Shown here: piece after piece, positions 8,760-17,118 of the stretch
Numbering within the stretch: the first letter of the stretch is position 1
Layout: every line of letters starts with the position of its first letter
Assembly: GCF_004323735.1 (NCBI RefSeq)
Contig: NZ_CP036455.1
Span: forward strand, 3,405,101 to 3,469,100
Length of the DNA stretch: 64,000 nucleotides
Direction of reading: 5' to 3'
From: Streptomonospora litoralis
Lineage (GTDB): Bacteria; Actinomycetota; Actinomycetes; Streptosporangiales; Streptosporangiaceae
Made by a program: the position numbers and the translations under genes
The notes under the pieces: model-generated
Databases searched by the model: none
Told to the model about the DNA's origin: nothing
Seen by the model: the letters and a program-made list of their open reading frames with translations, nothing else

Positions 8760-9374
8760 ATGGCCTTTCCCATCAAGCTCGCGTCCGTGCTCACCGGAGC
8801 AACCGTGGCGCAACTCCATCGTTGGCGGCGCGACCTACTGACTCCCGAAGTCGGGACTGATCCGTACCTGTACTCGTTTCGTGATCTCGTCGCGCTGCGG
8901 AGCTTCGTCAAGCTCCGTACAGACGTCTCGCTGCAAGCGATCCGCAAGGCGCTCAATCAACTGCGCGACCTCGACCTGACCGATCATCCGTCGGTTTACG
9001 AACTACGCACCGACGGCCGAAGCGTCTACCTCGTCGACGATGACGCTGTCACCGACCTAGTCAAGCGGCCCGGGCAGAGTCTGCTGCTCAACTTGGAAAA
9101 CGTCTTCGCACCATTCGAGAACTTCCGCGGCGACCCTGTCGTCGACTTCCGCCGTCCGCGCCGCCATCTCCACGTCAGCGAGCACCGCCTGGCCGGCTGG
9201 CCCACCGTGGAGAACACGCGCATTCCCTTCGACACCATCGCCAAGCTGGTTTCCAGCGGCGATATCGGATTCGCGGACGTCGCCCACTTCTACCCCGACG
9301 TCAGCGCGGCGGCCGCATACGACGCCCTCGACCTCCAGTCCCAGGTCGAGAGTGTGGAGGCGAGGGCGGCGTGA
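8760..9374 (+). CDS. Antitoxin-like protein: MerR-like helix-turn-helix plus DUF433
   Basis: 204 residues. The start at 8760 is fixed by a near-perfect ribosome site (AAAGGAGGTGACAACC before ATG). Residues 5-65 look like a MerR-type winged helix (LTGATVAQLHRWRRDLL, then YLYSFRDLVALRSFVKLR). Residues 140-195 match the DUF433 pattern: GWPTVENTRIPFDTIAKLVSSG then DVAHFYPDVSAAAAYDAL. DUF433 proteins are common partners of PIN-like ribonucleases. The helix-turn-helix suggests DNA binding and autoregulation of the pair. The gene overlaps the next by 4 bases (GTGA), implying translational coupling. Base composition here is lower in GC than in neighbours, which suits a mobile module. Confidence 0.82.
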   Translation: MAFPIKLASVLTGATVAQLHRWRRDLLTPEVGTDPYLYSFRDLVALRSFVKLRTDVSLQAIRKALNQLRDLDLTDHPSVYELRTDGRSVYLVDDDAVTDLVKRPGQSLLLNLENVFAPFENFRGDPVVDFRRPRRHLHVSEHRLAGWPTVENTRIPFDTIAKLVSSGDIGFADVAHFYPDVSAAAAYDALDLQSQVESVEARAA

Positions 9375-9799
9375 AGTTCTTTCTCGACGCGAACCTCAAC
9401 GTCGCCCTTGCCGCCTCTCTCCGGGCTCTGTTCATCGGACACGACTTCACTCCGGCGCACGATCTCGGCCTGCAGTACGAGCAGGACATCCCCTTGTTTC
9501 CCGAGGTCGCGCGCCAGGGTTTCGACTTCCTGATGACGCACGACCGGAACCAATTGCGCAATCTGGACGAACGACACGCACTGTGGAAATCCCGGCTGCA
9601 TTGGGTCGGCTGGAAGGATTCGGGCCAACCGGGACTGCTGGGGCTGTCGCTGGAGACCGCAACGGTGACCGCGGCCCTCCCGCATATCCTCGCCGACACC
9701 CCGGACGAACCGACGTGCTACCACCTGAAGGGAGTTGCCGCGCAAAAGGAGCAGCGTCTGAAGTGCTCGTCGATCGCCATCGCCGCCTGGAAGGCGTAG
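9371..9799 (+). CDS. PIN-like (DUF5615-type) toxin candidate
   Basis: 142 residues. Starts with MKFFLDANLNVALAASLRAL, the DxNL-type opening of PIN-like DUF5615/Mut7-C-like nucleases, and has a second acidic cluster at FDFLMTHDRNQLRNLDE. This fits an RNase fold with Asp residues near 6 and 55-60 as metal ligands. The GTG start at 9371 overlaps the antitoxin stop. Together the two genes form a likely type II toxin-antitoxin module. RNase activity is inferred from the family; the substrate is unknown. Confidence 0.75.
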   Translation: MKFFLDANLNVALAASLRALFIGHDFTPAHDLGLQYEQDIPLFPEVARQGFDFLMTHDRNQLRNLDERHALWKSRLHWVGWKDSGQPGLLGLSLETATVTAALPHILADTPDEPTCYHLKGVAAQKEQRLKCSSIAIAAWKA

Positions 9800-9827
9800 G
9801 TGGCGCCCGCTGCCACGGGTAGCGGGG

Positions 9828-10210
9828 AAGAGTCGGCCGGTAAGCCGGATTTCGTCGGTCCGTAGCGGACCGGGCGGCCATCCATCTGGGGCTGCCGTTG
9901 CCGACAGCCTCGGTGCGGTCTACCCGCGAACTTCAGGCGGGCCGCCCTCGAACGTTCGCGCAGGGGACCGCGGTCCCCTTTTTTGACCTTGCTCCGGGTG
10001 GGGTTTACCGAGCCGACCGGATCGCTCCGGCCGCTGGTGGTCTCTTACACCACCGTTTCACCCTTACCACCGCGCGGCGGTGGCGGTCTGTTTTCTGTGG
10101 CACTTTCCCGCGGGTCGCCCCGGGTCGGTGTTACCGACCACCCTGCCCTGTGGAGTCCGGACTTTCCTCGACACCGCAACACGGTGCCGCGGCCGCCTGG
10201 CCGACTCTCC
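9828..10210 (-). ncRNA. rnpB: RNase P RNA (bacterial type A)
   Basis: Catalytic RNA that trims 5' leaders from tRNA precursors. Read on the minus strand, the 5' half has the conserved GAGGAAAGTCCGGACTCCA segment (about 10170) followed by GGTAAGGGTGAAACGGTGG and GGTGTAAGAGACCACCAGC. The 3' end has CCGACGAAATCCGGCTTACC, and the outer GAGTCGGCC/GGCCGACTC arms close the P1 helix. Total length is about 380 nt, normal for actinobacteria. An internal hairpin GGGGACCGCGGTCCCC after an A-run near 9980 is a lineage-specific arm. Ends are given to within a few bases. Confidence 0.95.
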
Positions 10211-10294
10211 CCTCGTGCCCATTGTACCGCGTTGTGTGTCCGGTCGCGGTCCCGGCGCAGTGCGCACCGGGTCGGCGGGCACAACCGGCGGGCG

Positions 10295-11506
10295 TCAGGC
10301 GGAGCCCAGGTGCCCGGTGTCGTTGAGCGAGCGGACGAGCATGGGGCCGTCGCTGAAGCAGTCGATCCGCGACAGGCACCCCACGTCCAGGTGCATGCGG
10401 AACAGCGCCTCCGGCGGCGCCAGCAGGGCCTGCTGCAGCAGGACCTTGATGGGCGTGACGTGGCTGACCACGAGCACGGTGCGCCCCGCGTGGCGGGCCA
10501 GCAGCTTCTCACGCGCTTCGGCGACGCGCTCGGCGACCGCAGCGAAGCTCTCGCCGCCCTCCGGTGCCGCGCGGATGTCCGACAGCCACCGCTGCAGTTC
10601 CCCGGGCCGACTGCCCTGCACCTCGCCGAAGGTCAGGCCCTCCCAGGCACCGAAGTCGGTCTCGCGCAGCCCGCCGACCTCCTCCACCGGCAGCGACAGC
10701 TCCGCCGCGATCGGATCGGCGGTGTCGCGGGCGCGGCGCAGCGGCGAGGACACGACCACGTCGACCCCCGCCGCGGCCAGATGCCGGGCGGCGGCGCGCG
10801 CCTGGGCGTGCCCGGTTTCGGTGAGGCCGATGTCGCCCGCACCGGCGAACCGCCGCTCCACCGACATCGGCGTCTGGCCGTGGCGGAGCAGGATCAGCCG
10901 CGTCGGCGCGGTGTCGGGGGCCGCCCACCCGGTGGCGGCCGGCTGCTCGGCGCGGACTCCGGCGCCGCCGGCGGGTACGACCGCGCCGACCGGTTCCGCG
11001 GCACCGCCCGGCGCGCCGGCGGTCCCGGCATCTTCGGCAGCCGTCTGCGCGGCGCCGTCGGCTCCCTCGGCGCCGATGCGCACCGGACGGCCTTCGGCGG
11101 CGGCGTCCATGGCCTCGTTGGCCAGACCGTCGGCATGGGAGTTGTCCGCCCGCGGAATCCAGGTGTAGCGGACCTCGGCGAAGTCGGCCGCCTTGGCTCG
11201 GGCCTCCTCGACGAGCGGTTTCAGGGCCGCGTGCTTGACGCGCCAGCGGCCCGACATCTGCTCCACCACGAGCTTGGAGTCCATGCGCGCCTCGACGGCC
11301 GCGCCCGGAGCGATACCGCCGGCGGCGGCCAGGCCCGCGATCAGCCCGCGGTACTCCGCGACGTTGTTGGTCGCCACGCCGAGGGCTTCGGCGACCTCGG
11401 CCAGCAGTTCGCCGGTCGACGCATCGCGGACCACCGCGCCGAAACCGGCCGGTCCCGGGTTGCCGCGCGAACCGCCGTCGGCCTCGATCACCAGTCGCCG
11501 ACTCAT
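10295..11506 (-). CDS. Bifunctional RNase HI / acid phosphatase (phosphoglycerate mutase-like)
   Basis: 403 residues. N-terminal RNase HI domain (about 1-135): VIEADGGSRGNPGPAGFGAV with catalytic Asp, a VEARMDSKLVVEQ segment with the next acidic residues and WIPRADNSHADGLANEAMD. An Ala/Pro-rich linker (about 140-195) leads to a histidine phosphatase domain beginning LILLRHGQTPMS (RHG phosphate-binding motif) and ending with VVVSHVTPIKVLL. The architecture matches M. tuberculosis Rv2228c, which degrades RNA in RNA:DNA hybrids and has phosphatase activity. The start ATG at 11506 follows AGGAGGT. It is the third gene of the Nif3, zinc-ribbon, RNase H series, in the same order as Rv2230c-Rv2228c. 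Confidence 0.94.
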   Translation of the reverse strand: MSRRLVIEADGGSRGNPGPAGFGAVVRDASTGELLAEVAEALGVATNNVAEYRGLIAGLAAAGGIAPGAAVEARMDSKLVVEQMSGRWRVKHAALKPLVEEARAKAADFAEVRYTWIPRADNSHADGLANEAMDAAAEGRPVRIGAEGADGAAQTAAEDAGTAGAPGGAAEPVGAVVPAGGAGVRAEQPAATGWAAPDTAPTRLILLRHGQTPMSVERRFAGAGDIGLTETGHAQARAAARHLAAAGVDVVVSSPLRRARDTADPIAAELSLPVEEVGGLRETDFGAWEGLTFGEVQGSRPGELQRWLSDIRAAPEGGESFAAVAERVAEAREKLLARHAGRTVLVVSHVTPIKVLLQQALLAPPEALFRMHLDVGCLSRIDCFSDGPMLVRSLNDTGHLGSA

Positions 11507-11691
11507 CCCGGCCACCTCCTGCTCCTCTGGCCCCGCCGCGCGTGGTGCGTCCGCGCGCCGGACCCCGTATCGTCCGCGGCGGCGGCCTCTGACACAGCCC
11601 TTCTCGGCCGGTGCCGCCCCGTTCGCCTGCTTCGCCTCCGCCGACCGGCCCGTCCGGCTCACCCGGTGCGCCCGTGCCCGCCGGGTGCCGC

Positions 11692-12435
11692 CTACAGCCC
11701 CGACTCTCCGGTGCGGACGAGGATGCGGCGGCACTGGTCGCAGCGCAGCACCTCGTCCTCGGGGGCGTTGCGGAACTCGGCCAGCTCGGCGGTGCTCAGC
11801 GCGAGCTTGCAGCCCTCGCAGCGCCCGTAGCGCAGCGGAGCGGCTCCGACACCCTCGTGCTGGTCGCGCAGTTTGGTGTAGAAGGCGATGAGTTCGTCGG
11901 GGATCTCGCCGGCGAAGCGCTCGCGGCGGGTGAATTCGGCGGCGCGGTCGGCCTCGATCCCGCCGACCGCGGTGGCCCGCCGCTCCTCGGCCGCGTCGTG
12001 TTCGGTCTCGGCCTCCTCCAGCTCCTTGTTCAGCTGGGCCTCCTGTGACTCCAGGCCCTCGCGGCGCTCCATCACCTCCAGCACGATCTCCTCCAGCTCG
12101 CTCTGGCGGCGCTGCAGCGAGGCGATCTCCGACTGCAGGTGCTCCAGGTCCTTGGGTGAGGAGACCTCACCCGAGTCCAGGCGCTTGGAGTCGCGCTCGG
12201 CGCGCGTGCGGACCTGATCGACGTCGGACTCGGCTTTGCGCTGCTCGCGGTCGAGATCCGAAAGCGCCGTCGTCAGCGCGGTCCGGCGGTCGCGCAGTTC
12301 GGCGAGCCGGGCGTCGAGGCGCTGGACCTCCGCGTTCTCGGGCAGGTTGCGCAGCCGGTGCGCGAGCTGGGCGAGTCGGCTGTCGGCCTCCTGGAGGTCG
12401 AGCAGGCGCATCTGGTGGGCCGGTTCTGCTTTCAC
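11692..12435 (-). CDS. Coiled-coil C4 zinc-ribbon protein (Rv2229c-like)
   Basis: 247 residues. Residues about 10-180 are a long heptad-rich coiled coil (alternating Glu/Arg/Leu: RRQSELEEIVLEVMERREGL). The C-terminus carries a four-Cys zinc ribbon, CEGC and CDQC spaced about 25 residues apart. Homologues lie next to Nif3-family genes throughout actinobacteria; some annotate them as nucleic-acid-binding or tethering factors. The start is taken at the GTG at 12435, 12 bases after an AGGAG; an ATG nine codons in is possible. Gap to the preceding Nif3 gene is 82 bases, so co-transcription is likely. Confidence 0.88.
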   Translation of the reverse strand: MKAEPAHQMRLLDLQEADSRLAQLAHRLRNLPENAEVQRLDARLAELRDRRTALTTALSDLDREQRKAESDVDQVRTRAERDSKRLDSGEVSSPKDLEHLQSEIASLQRRQSELEEIVLEVMERREGLESQEAQLNKELEEAETEHDAAEERRATAVGGIEADRAAEFTRRERFAGEIPDELIAFYTKLRDQHEGVGAAPLRYGRCEGCKLALSTAELAEFRNAPEDEVLRCDQCRRILVRTGESGL

Positions 12436-12517
12436 TTGGGTTCGGGGCTCCTTTGCCGGCGGCTGCAGCGGTGGCGGCGCCGCGCGCGGCACGCGCCGCG
12501 GCGGCGGAGGGATCGGC

Positions 12518-13357
12518 TCACAGCGCCAGTGACCAGGCGTCGGTGACGATCGTTGATACGCGGGTCTCCACGTTAGCCCGTTCGCCGCCCAGCGCGCTCA
12601 CGAGTCGGGCGGCGCCCTCGGCCAGCCAGGGCCACTCGCTCGCCCAGTGCGCCGTGTCGACGAGGGCGGTGCCGCCGTGCTCGGCGAACTCCGAGGCGGG
12701 GTGGTGGCGCAGGTCGGAGGTGAGGTAGACGTCCACCCCGGCGGCGCGGGCGCGGTCCAGCAGCGCGTCTCCGGCTCCGCCGGAGACCGCGACACGCTGC
12801 ACGGGGCGCTCGGGGTCGCCGCTGACGCGGATGCCGCCTGCCGTCCGCGGCAGCCCCGCCGCCGCGCGGGCCGCGAAGTCGCGCAGCGGCACCGGTTCGG
12901 GCAGCGCGCCGACGCGGCCGATACCGCGGCGCCCGGCCGGGTCGGCGGGGTCGGGGTCGAGCGGGCGCAGCGGGCCGGGCAGGCCCACGGCGGCGGCGAG
13001 CGCGTCGGAGACGCCGGGGTCCGCGGTGTCGGCGTTGGTGTGGGCGGTGTAGAGGGCGATGCCCGAGGAGATCAGCCGGTGCACGAGCCGACCCTTGGGC
13101 GTGGTGGCGGCGACGCCGGTGACACCGCGCAGCAGCAGCGGGTGGTGGGTGATGACGAGGTCGGCGCCCCATTCCCGGGCCTCTTCGACCACTTCGGCCA
13201 CGGGGTCGACGGCGAAGAGGACGCGGCGCACCGGCTGGGCGGGCTCGCCGCACACCAGTCCCACGGCGTCCCAGGAGGCCGCCCAGGCGGGGTCGTAGAC
13301 GCCCTCGAAGGCGCGCGTCACATCGTGCAGGCTGAGGTCGGCTGGCGATTCGGTCAC
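12518..13357 (-). CDS. Nif3/YbgI-family dinuclear metal-centre protein
   Basis: 279 residues of the Nif3-like family. Metal-ligand motifs are visible: VITHHPLLLRG and YTAHTNADTADPGVSDALA near residues 65-110, and the C-terminal DTAHWASEWP plus LTSDLRHHPASEFAEHGG. Family members form toroidal hexamers with two metals per site; hydrolase or methyltransferase-partner roles have been suggested, but the substrate is unsettled. A TAGGGT -10-like box (13365-13370) lies exactly 7 bases before the GTG at 13357 and there is no ribosome site, so I infer a leaderless transcript starting at the GTG. It probably heads the operon running to the RNase HI gene. Confidence 0.92.
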   Translation of the reverse strand: MTESPADLSLHDVTRAFEGVYDPAWAASWDAVGLVCGEPAQPVRRVLFAVDPVAEVVEEAREWGADLVITHHPLLLRGVTGVAATTPKGRLVHRLISSGIALYTAHTNADTADPGVSDALAAAVGLPGPLRPLDPDPADPAGRRGIGRVGALPEPVPLRDFAARAAAGLPRTAGGIRVSGDPERPVQRVAVSGGAGDALLDRARAAGVDVYLTSDLRHHPASEFAEHGGTALVDTAHWASEWPWLAEGAARLVSALGGERANVETRVSTIVTDAWSLAL

Positions 13358-13460
13358 GCACCGCACCCTAGCGGGCCGGTCGCGGGCACGTGCGCGATCG
13401 GCCGGGCGCGTTCGCCGAGGTCCGCGGAGGCCGCTCCCCCACCGGCGGACTGCCGCGCTT

Positions 13461-13892
13461 TCAGGTGCTGGCGGCCCGACCGCGGGGGCGGATGCAGCCG
13501 GCGGCGTAGACACCGATCGCGCCGGAGAGACCGCCCAGCACCAGCCACGCCCGGGCGACGCCCGGCAGCGCGGGATCGCCCCAGCCGAGCGGGGCCAGGA
13601 TGAGGTAGCACACCAGCCCCAAGACGGTCGCCAACCCGGCCCGCGGCACCTTGAGCAGCCGCAGGAGCCACCACCCCACCAGCGGCGTAACCACCAGCCG
13701 CAGCGCCATCGCTCCGATGCCGAGCCCGATGTTGGCGCCCACCACATCGCCGCCGGCCTGCGAACCGATCAGCGACACGCCGCCGTAGGCGAGCAGTCCC
13801 ACGACCCCGGTCGCTGCGCAGCCGACGGCGGCGCCGCGCCCGACACGGCGCCAGTCGGGCACGAACCGGCTTTTCGTCATGCCCTCCATCAT
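13461..13892 (-). CDS. Hypothetical four-helix membrane protein
   Basis: 143 residues with about four hydrophobic helices (near 20-38, 50-75, 83-100, 112-130), short loops and a positively charged tail. No family recognised. In-frame ATGs at 13892, 13889 and 13880 are all possible; none has an ideally spaced ribosome site. It is divergent from the AP endonuclease gene at 13928 with only 35 bases between starts, so the promoters must overlap the gene ends. Confidence 0.65.
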   Translation of the reverse strand: MMEGMTKSRFVPDWRRVGRGAAVGCAATGVVGLLAYGGVSLIGSQAGGDVVGANIGLGIGAMALRLVVTPLVGWWLLRLLKVPRAGLATVLGLVCYLILAPLGWGDPALPGVARAWLVLGGLSGAIGVYAAGCIRPRGRAAST

Positions 13893-13927
13893 GCCCGGTG
13901 CCCACAGGCCCTAAGCTGAGGCCGACC

Positions 13928-14791
13928 ATGACTGATCTCGCTGAATCCCCGATCGGGGCCCATGTGCCCGTCGCCGGTGGCCTGGCCACCCGCGGCCTCG
14001 CCTATGCCGCCGACATCGGCGCCGAGACCGTCCAGGTGTTCGTCTCCAACCCGCGCGGGTGGGCGACGACGGCCGGCAGCCCGGACGAGGACGCCAAGCT
14101 GCGCGAGCGCACCGACCTGCCGGTGTTCGTGCACGCCAACTACCTGATCAACCTGGGGGCGCCCGACGACGGGATCGCCGAGCGCTCGGTGGCGTCGCTG
14201 CGGCACGCCCTGGGGCGCGGCGCCGACATCGGCGCGCGCGGCGTCGTCGTGCACACCGGATCGGCCGTGCGCGGCGGACGCGAGGAAGGGCTGGCGCGGA
14301 TGCGCGCGCGGCTGCTGCCGCTGCTGGAGGAGTCGGCCGACGACGTGCCGCCCGTCCTGCTGGAGCCCATGGCGGGCCAGGGCCAGGTGCTGTGTGCGAC
14401 GGTCGACGACCTCGCGGGCTACCTCGCGGCGCTGGACTGGCACCCGCGGGCCGGGGTGTGCCTGGACACCGCGCACGCCTTCGCCGCGGGGCACGACGTG
14501 TCCACCCCGGCCGGGATGAACGCGATGCTGGACGCCTTCGGCGAGGCGGTCGGGGCCGAGCGGCTCCGGCTCATCCACGCCAACGACTCCAAGGAGCCGT
14601 GCGGCAGCAACAAGGACCGCCACGAGAACATCGGAGCCGGCCACATCGGCACCGCCCCCTTCGGCGCGCTGTTCACCCATCCGGTGAGCGCGGGGGTCGC
14701 CGTCATGTGCGAGACGCCGGGCCCGGTGAAACCGCACGCCGCCGACATCGCGACGCTCAAAAGGCTGCGCGACGGAACCGGGGCGGCCTGA
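13928..14791 (+). CDS. nfo: Deoxyribonuclease IV / AP endonuclease family 2
   Basis: 287 residues of the TIM-barrel endonuclease IV family, which cuts DNA 5' of abasic sites in base-excision repair. Zinc-site segments are present: GAHVPVAGGL, FVHANYLINLG, GVVVHTGSAV, VLLEPMAGQG, GVCLDTAHAFAAGHD, RLIHANDSKEPCGSNKDRHENIG and VMCETPG. Start ATG at 13928 follows GAGG with 6-base spacing, and a TAAGCT -10-like box lies at 13912-13917. It stands alone and ends at a double hairpin. Full family length, no missing ligands seen. Confidence 0.93.
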   Translation: MTDLAESPIGAHVPVAGGLATRGLAYAADIGAETVQVFVSNPRGWATTAGSPDEDAKLRERTDLPVFVHANYLINLGAPDDGIAERSVASLRHALGRGADIGARGVVVHTGSAVRGGREEGLARMRARLLPLLEESADDVPPVLLEPMAGQGQVLCATVDDLAGYLAALDWHPRAGVCLDTAHAFAAGHDVSTPAGMNAMLDAFGEAVGAERLRLIHANDSKEPCGSNKDRHENIGAGHIGTAPFGALFTHPVSAGVAVMCETPGPVKPHAADIATLKRLRDGTGAA

Positions 14792-14798
14792 CCGCCTT

Positions 14799-14873
14799 CG
14801 GCCCGCGGCCGCGTCGGGGACGCTCCCGCCGACGGCCGCGGGCCGAGCCGCTCCCGGGCGGAAGCGGCTCGGC
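14799..14873. terminator. Double GC hairpin between convergent genes
   Basis: First stem CGGCCCGCGGCCG (14799-14811) pairs with 14833-14845. A second stem GCCGAGCCGCT (from 14842) pairs with AGCGGCTCGGC ending at 14873. They separate the endonuclease gene from the convergent membrane-protein gene. Confidence 0.7.
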
Positions 14874-14881
14874 GCCCGCTG

Positions 14882-15550
14882 TCAGCTCGTCGGGTGCTCG
14901 TGCTTGCCGGGGCGCGTTCCGGGCGGGCGCTCCATGGCGGCCTGGCGCGCCTGCTGAGTGCTGGCCCCGCCGTAGGTGCGCTCGCGCTCCCCGGCTTCGG
15001 GAGCGCGCTCGCGGGTGCCGCCTCCGCCGGCTTCCTCGGCCTGCTCCCGGCCGCGGCCGACGCCCTCGCCCGCGGATTCGCCCTCGCCGGCGGCTTCGCG
15101 GTCGGCCGCCGCGGACCGCGCGTCGGCGCGTCCGGCCGCGTAGGCGTCGGCGCCGCCGGTGGCCTCCTGCACGCGCCCGTGCCGCCAGCCGGCCGTGACT
15201 CCGTAGACCAGGAGCACGTCGATCGCGATGACCACCAGGGACCACACCGGGTAGGAGTCGATGAACGCGAGCTGGGCGAACGCGTTCAACGCGGCGAGGA
15301 CGACGGTCAGGGCCCTCGCCCACATCCGCCCGGAAAGCATGGCGGCGCCCGCGAGGACGAGGACGATCCCCCAGATACCCAGGATCAGCCCCCACGTCGT
15401 GTAGCCGAAGACGAGTATCTCGCCCTCGGCGGCGACGAAGTACTCGGGCGTGAACATGGCGACGACGCCCTGCACGATGTTCACGGCGCCGACCACGAAG
15501 AGCATGGTGGCCGCGAAGATCGCCCATCCGTTCACCCGCGATCGCTGCAT
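14882..15550 (-). CDS. DUF7144-like four-helix membrane protein with charged disordered tail
   Basis: 222 residues. Four transmembrane helices in the first 130 residues: an N-terminal segment WAIFAATMLFVVGAVNIVQGV, a GYTTWGLILGIWGIVLVLAG segment, then LTVVLAALNAFAQLAF and VVIAIDVLLVYGV. The pattern matches small actinobacterial membrane proteins grouped as DUF7144. The last 90 residues are Gly/Glu/Arg-rich and disordered (GEGESAGEGVGRG). The ATG at 15550 follows GGAGGAG. Function unknown. Confidence 0.75.
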   Translation of the reverse strand: MQRSRVNGWAIFAATMLFVVGAVNIVQGVVAMFTPEYFVAAEGEILVFGYTTWGLILGIWGIVLVLAGAAMLSGRMWARALTVVLAALNAFAQLAFIDSYPVWSLVVIAIDVLLVYGVTAGWRHGRVQEATGGADAYAAGRADARSAAADREAAGEGESAGEGVGRGREQAEEAGGGGTRERAPEAGERERTYGGASTQQARQAAMERPPGTRPGKHEHPTS

Positions 15551-15890
15551 ATCGTGCTCCTCCCCAGGACGAGGAGCACGTCGGTGCGCGTTTCCCCGCC
15601 CCTCTTTGTCAGCACTCGATCCAGCCTTACGATGCACGACGCGGACGCCCCGAATCCACAGCCGCCCCGTCAGGGTCGGGTAAAACAGCACAAAAACCTG
15701 ATTCCCTAGGTTGTGCGGGGTGTCCTGCGGCATTCCGGCTCCGGTTGCGTCCGGACGCGGCGGGAGCGCGCCGGACCGTGGCATAAGGCCGGAATCGGAC
15801 GCACAATGGAGGCGGAATCGGCGTCTCGCGCGGTTAAGGGCGCACGGCAGGGGCCACAATGGGGAAGACGGTCGTGGAAGGGCGGTGCGC

Positions 15891-16220
15891 ATGGAACCGG
15901 TCAGCCTGGTGTTGGGGGCGGCACTCGCTCTCGGCGGGGTGATGATCGGCCGCCTGCTGCCGCGCCGCCGGCCGTCGGCGCCATCGGCCCCGCCCGCCGT
16001 CCCCGCCAAGCCCAGCACCCCCCAGCCGATCTGCGGCTGCGGCCACCACCTGGTCTTCCACAACCGGGAGAGCAAGCTGTGCCAGGCCCAAGTGGTGATC
16101 CCGGGCCGCTGGGTGGGCCAGAGCGGCGGGAGCTACCGGCCGTGCATGTGCCAGGGCTACCGCGGCCCGGTCCCGGTAGACGAGTACTACGCACCCGACA
16201 TCATGGGCGGCGATTCGTGA
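15891..16220 (+). CDS. Small Cys-rich membrane-anchored protein
   Basis: 109 residues. One N-terminal helix (VSLVLGAALALGGVMIG), a Pro/Ala linker, then a compact Cys/His segment: ICGCGHHLVFHN, LCQAQV and YRPCMCQGY. Six cysteines in C-x-C and C-x-C pairs plus His suggest a small metal-binding knot. I recognise the pattern from actinobacterial hypothetical proteins but know no function. ATG at 15891 sits after GGGCGG. Confidence 0.7.
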   Translation: MEPVSLVLGAALALGGVMIGRLLPRRRPSAPSAPPAVPAKPSTPQPICGCGHHLVFHNRESKLCQAQVVIPGRWVGQSGGSYRPCMCQGYRGPVPVDEYYAPDIMGGDS

Positions 16221-16305
16221 AGCGCGGTGCCTTCGCCCGGCACCCGCTCTGCTGTGCTCGCGCCGGGCGCCGGGCCGCCGGGGCGCAGCGCGGTAGCGTG
16301 CGGGG

Positions 16306-16941
16306 GTGACCTACTCTCCGCAGAGCTCCCGCGCCTTCGGCGGCGGCCGCGGCACCGTGTGGGTGGTGGCCGGTGCTCCCGGGGCGGGCAAGTCGACGGT
16401 CGCCGAGGCGCTGCTGGCGTGCCTGGACCCGGTGCCGGCGCTGCTGGACAAAGACACGCTCTTCAGCGGGTTCGCCGCCGAGGTGCTCTCCGCCTACGGC
16501 CGTTCCTACGGCGAACGCGAGGGCCCGTGGTACGACGAGCACATCAAGGTGCACGAGTACGCCGGGATGACGGCCGCCGCGGCGCAGATCCGCGCCGCGG
16601 GGTGCCCGGTGATGCCGGTGGCCCCGTTCACCAGCCGGATCCGCGACGCCGACCGGTGGCGCGCGTGGGTGGGCGAACTCGGCGGCGAGCCGGTGCGCCT
16701 GGTGTGGGTCGCCAGCGACGCCGCCACCCTGCGCGCCCGCATCGGGGGGCGGGGGCGCTCCCGCGACGCCGGGAAACTCGACGGCTTCGACGACTTCGTG
16801 GCGCGGGTACGCCCCGACGAGCCGCCCCCGGTCGACCACCTCGCCGTCGACAACCGCCTGGGGGCCGCGCCGCTGTCCGAGCAGGTCGCGGCCGTTGCGG
16901 CGGCCGGCTCGAAGCCGTGTGGGCGTGCGGAGGGCGGGTAG
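16306..16941 (+). CDS. AAA/P-loop kinase-like ATPase
   Basis: 211 residues with an N-terminal Walker A ([18 protein letters not shown]), followed by [11 protein letters not shown], a hydrophobic-Asp segment typical of small kinases such as gluconate kinase and zeta-like kinases, and a late Arg-rich lid ([12 protein letters not shown]). Substrate unknown. A TAGCGT box (16294-16299) ends 6 bases before the GTG at 16306 with no ribosome site, again indicating a leaderless start. The small membrane ORF at 16951 follows closely and may be co-transcribed. Confidence 0.8.
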   Translation: MTYSPQSSRAFGGGRGTVWVVAGAPGAGKSTVAEALLACLDPVPALLDKDTLFSGFAAEVLSAYGRSYGEREGPWYDEHIKVHEYAGMTAAAAQIRAAGCPVMPVAPFTSRIRDADRWRAWVGELGGEPVRLVWVASDAATLRARIGGRGRSRDAGKLDGFDDFVARVRPDEPPPVDHLAVDNRLGAAPLSEQVAAVAAAGSKPCGRAEGG

Positions 16942-16950
16942 ACGGGCGGT

Positions 16951-17076
16951 ATGGAGATCGGAACCGCTGAACTCATCATCATGGCACTGCTGCTCATCGG
17001 CATTCCGACCATCTTCGTGACGGTCGCGGCGCTGATGAGGCGGCGCTACCGCCGCAGCACCCGCGGCGACCGCTGA
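16951..17076 (+). CDS. 41-residue single-helix membrane peptide
   Basis: Short ORF: MEIGTAELIIMALLLIGIPT at the N-terminus forms one hydrophobic helix ending in an Arg-rich tail (RRRYRRSTRGDR). It begins 9 bases after the kinase stop with GGGCGG just upstream of the ATG. The helix followed by a positive tail, and the tight spacing, suggest a genuine small protein. Function unknown. Confidence 0.55.
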   Translation: MEIGTAELIIMALLLIGIPTIFVTVAALMRRRYRRSTRGDR

Positions 17077-17118
17077 AAAGCGCCGGCCCCGGGCGGCGCC
17101 GCGGGCGCGGCGCGCTCC

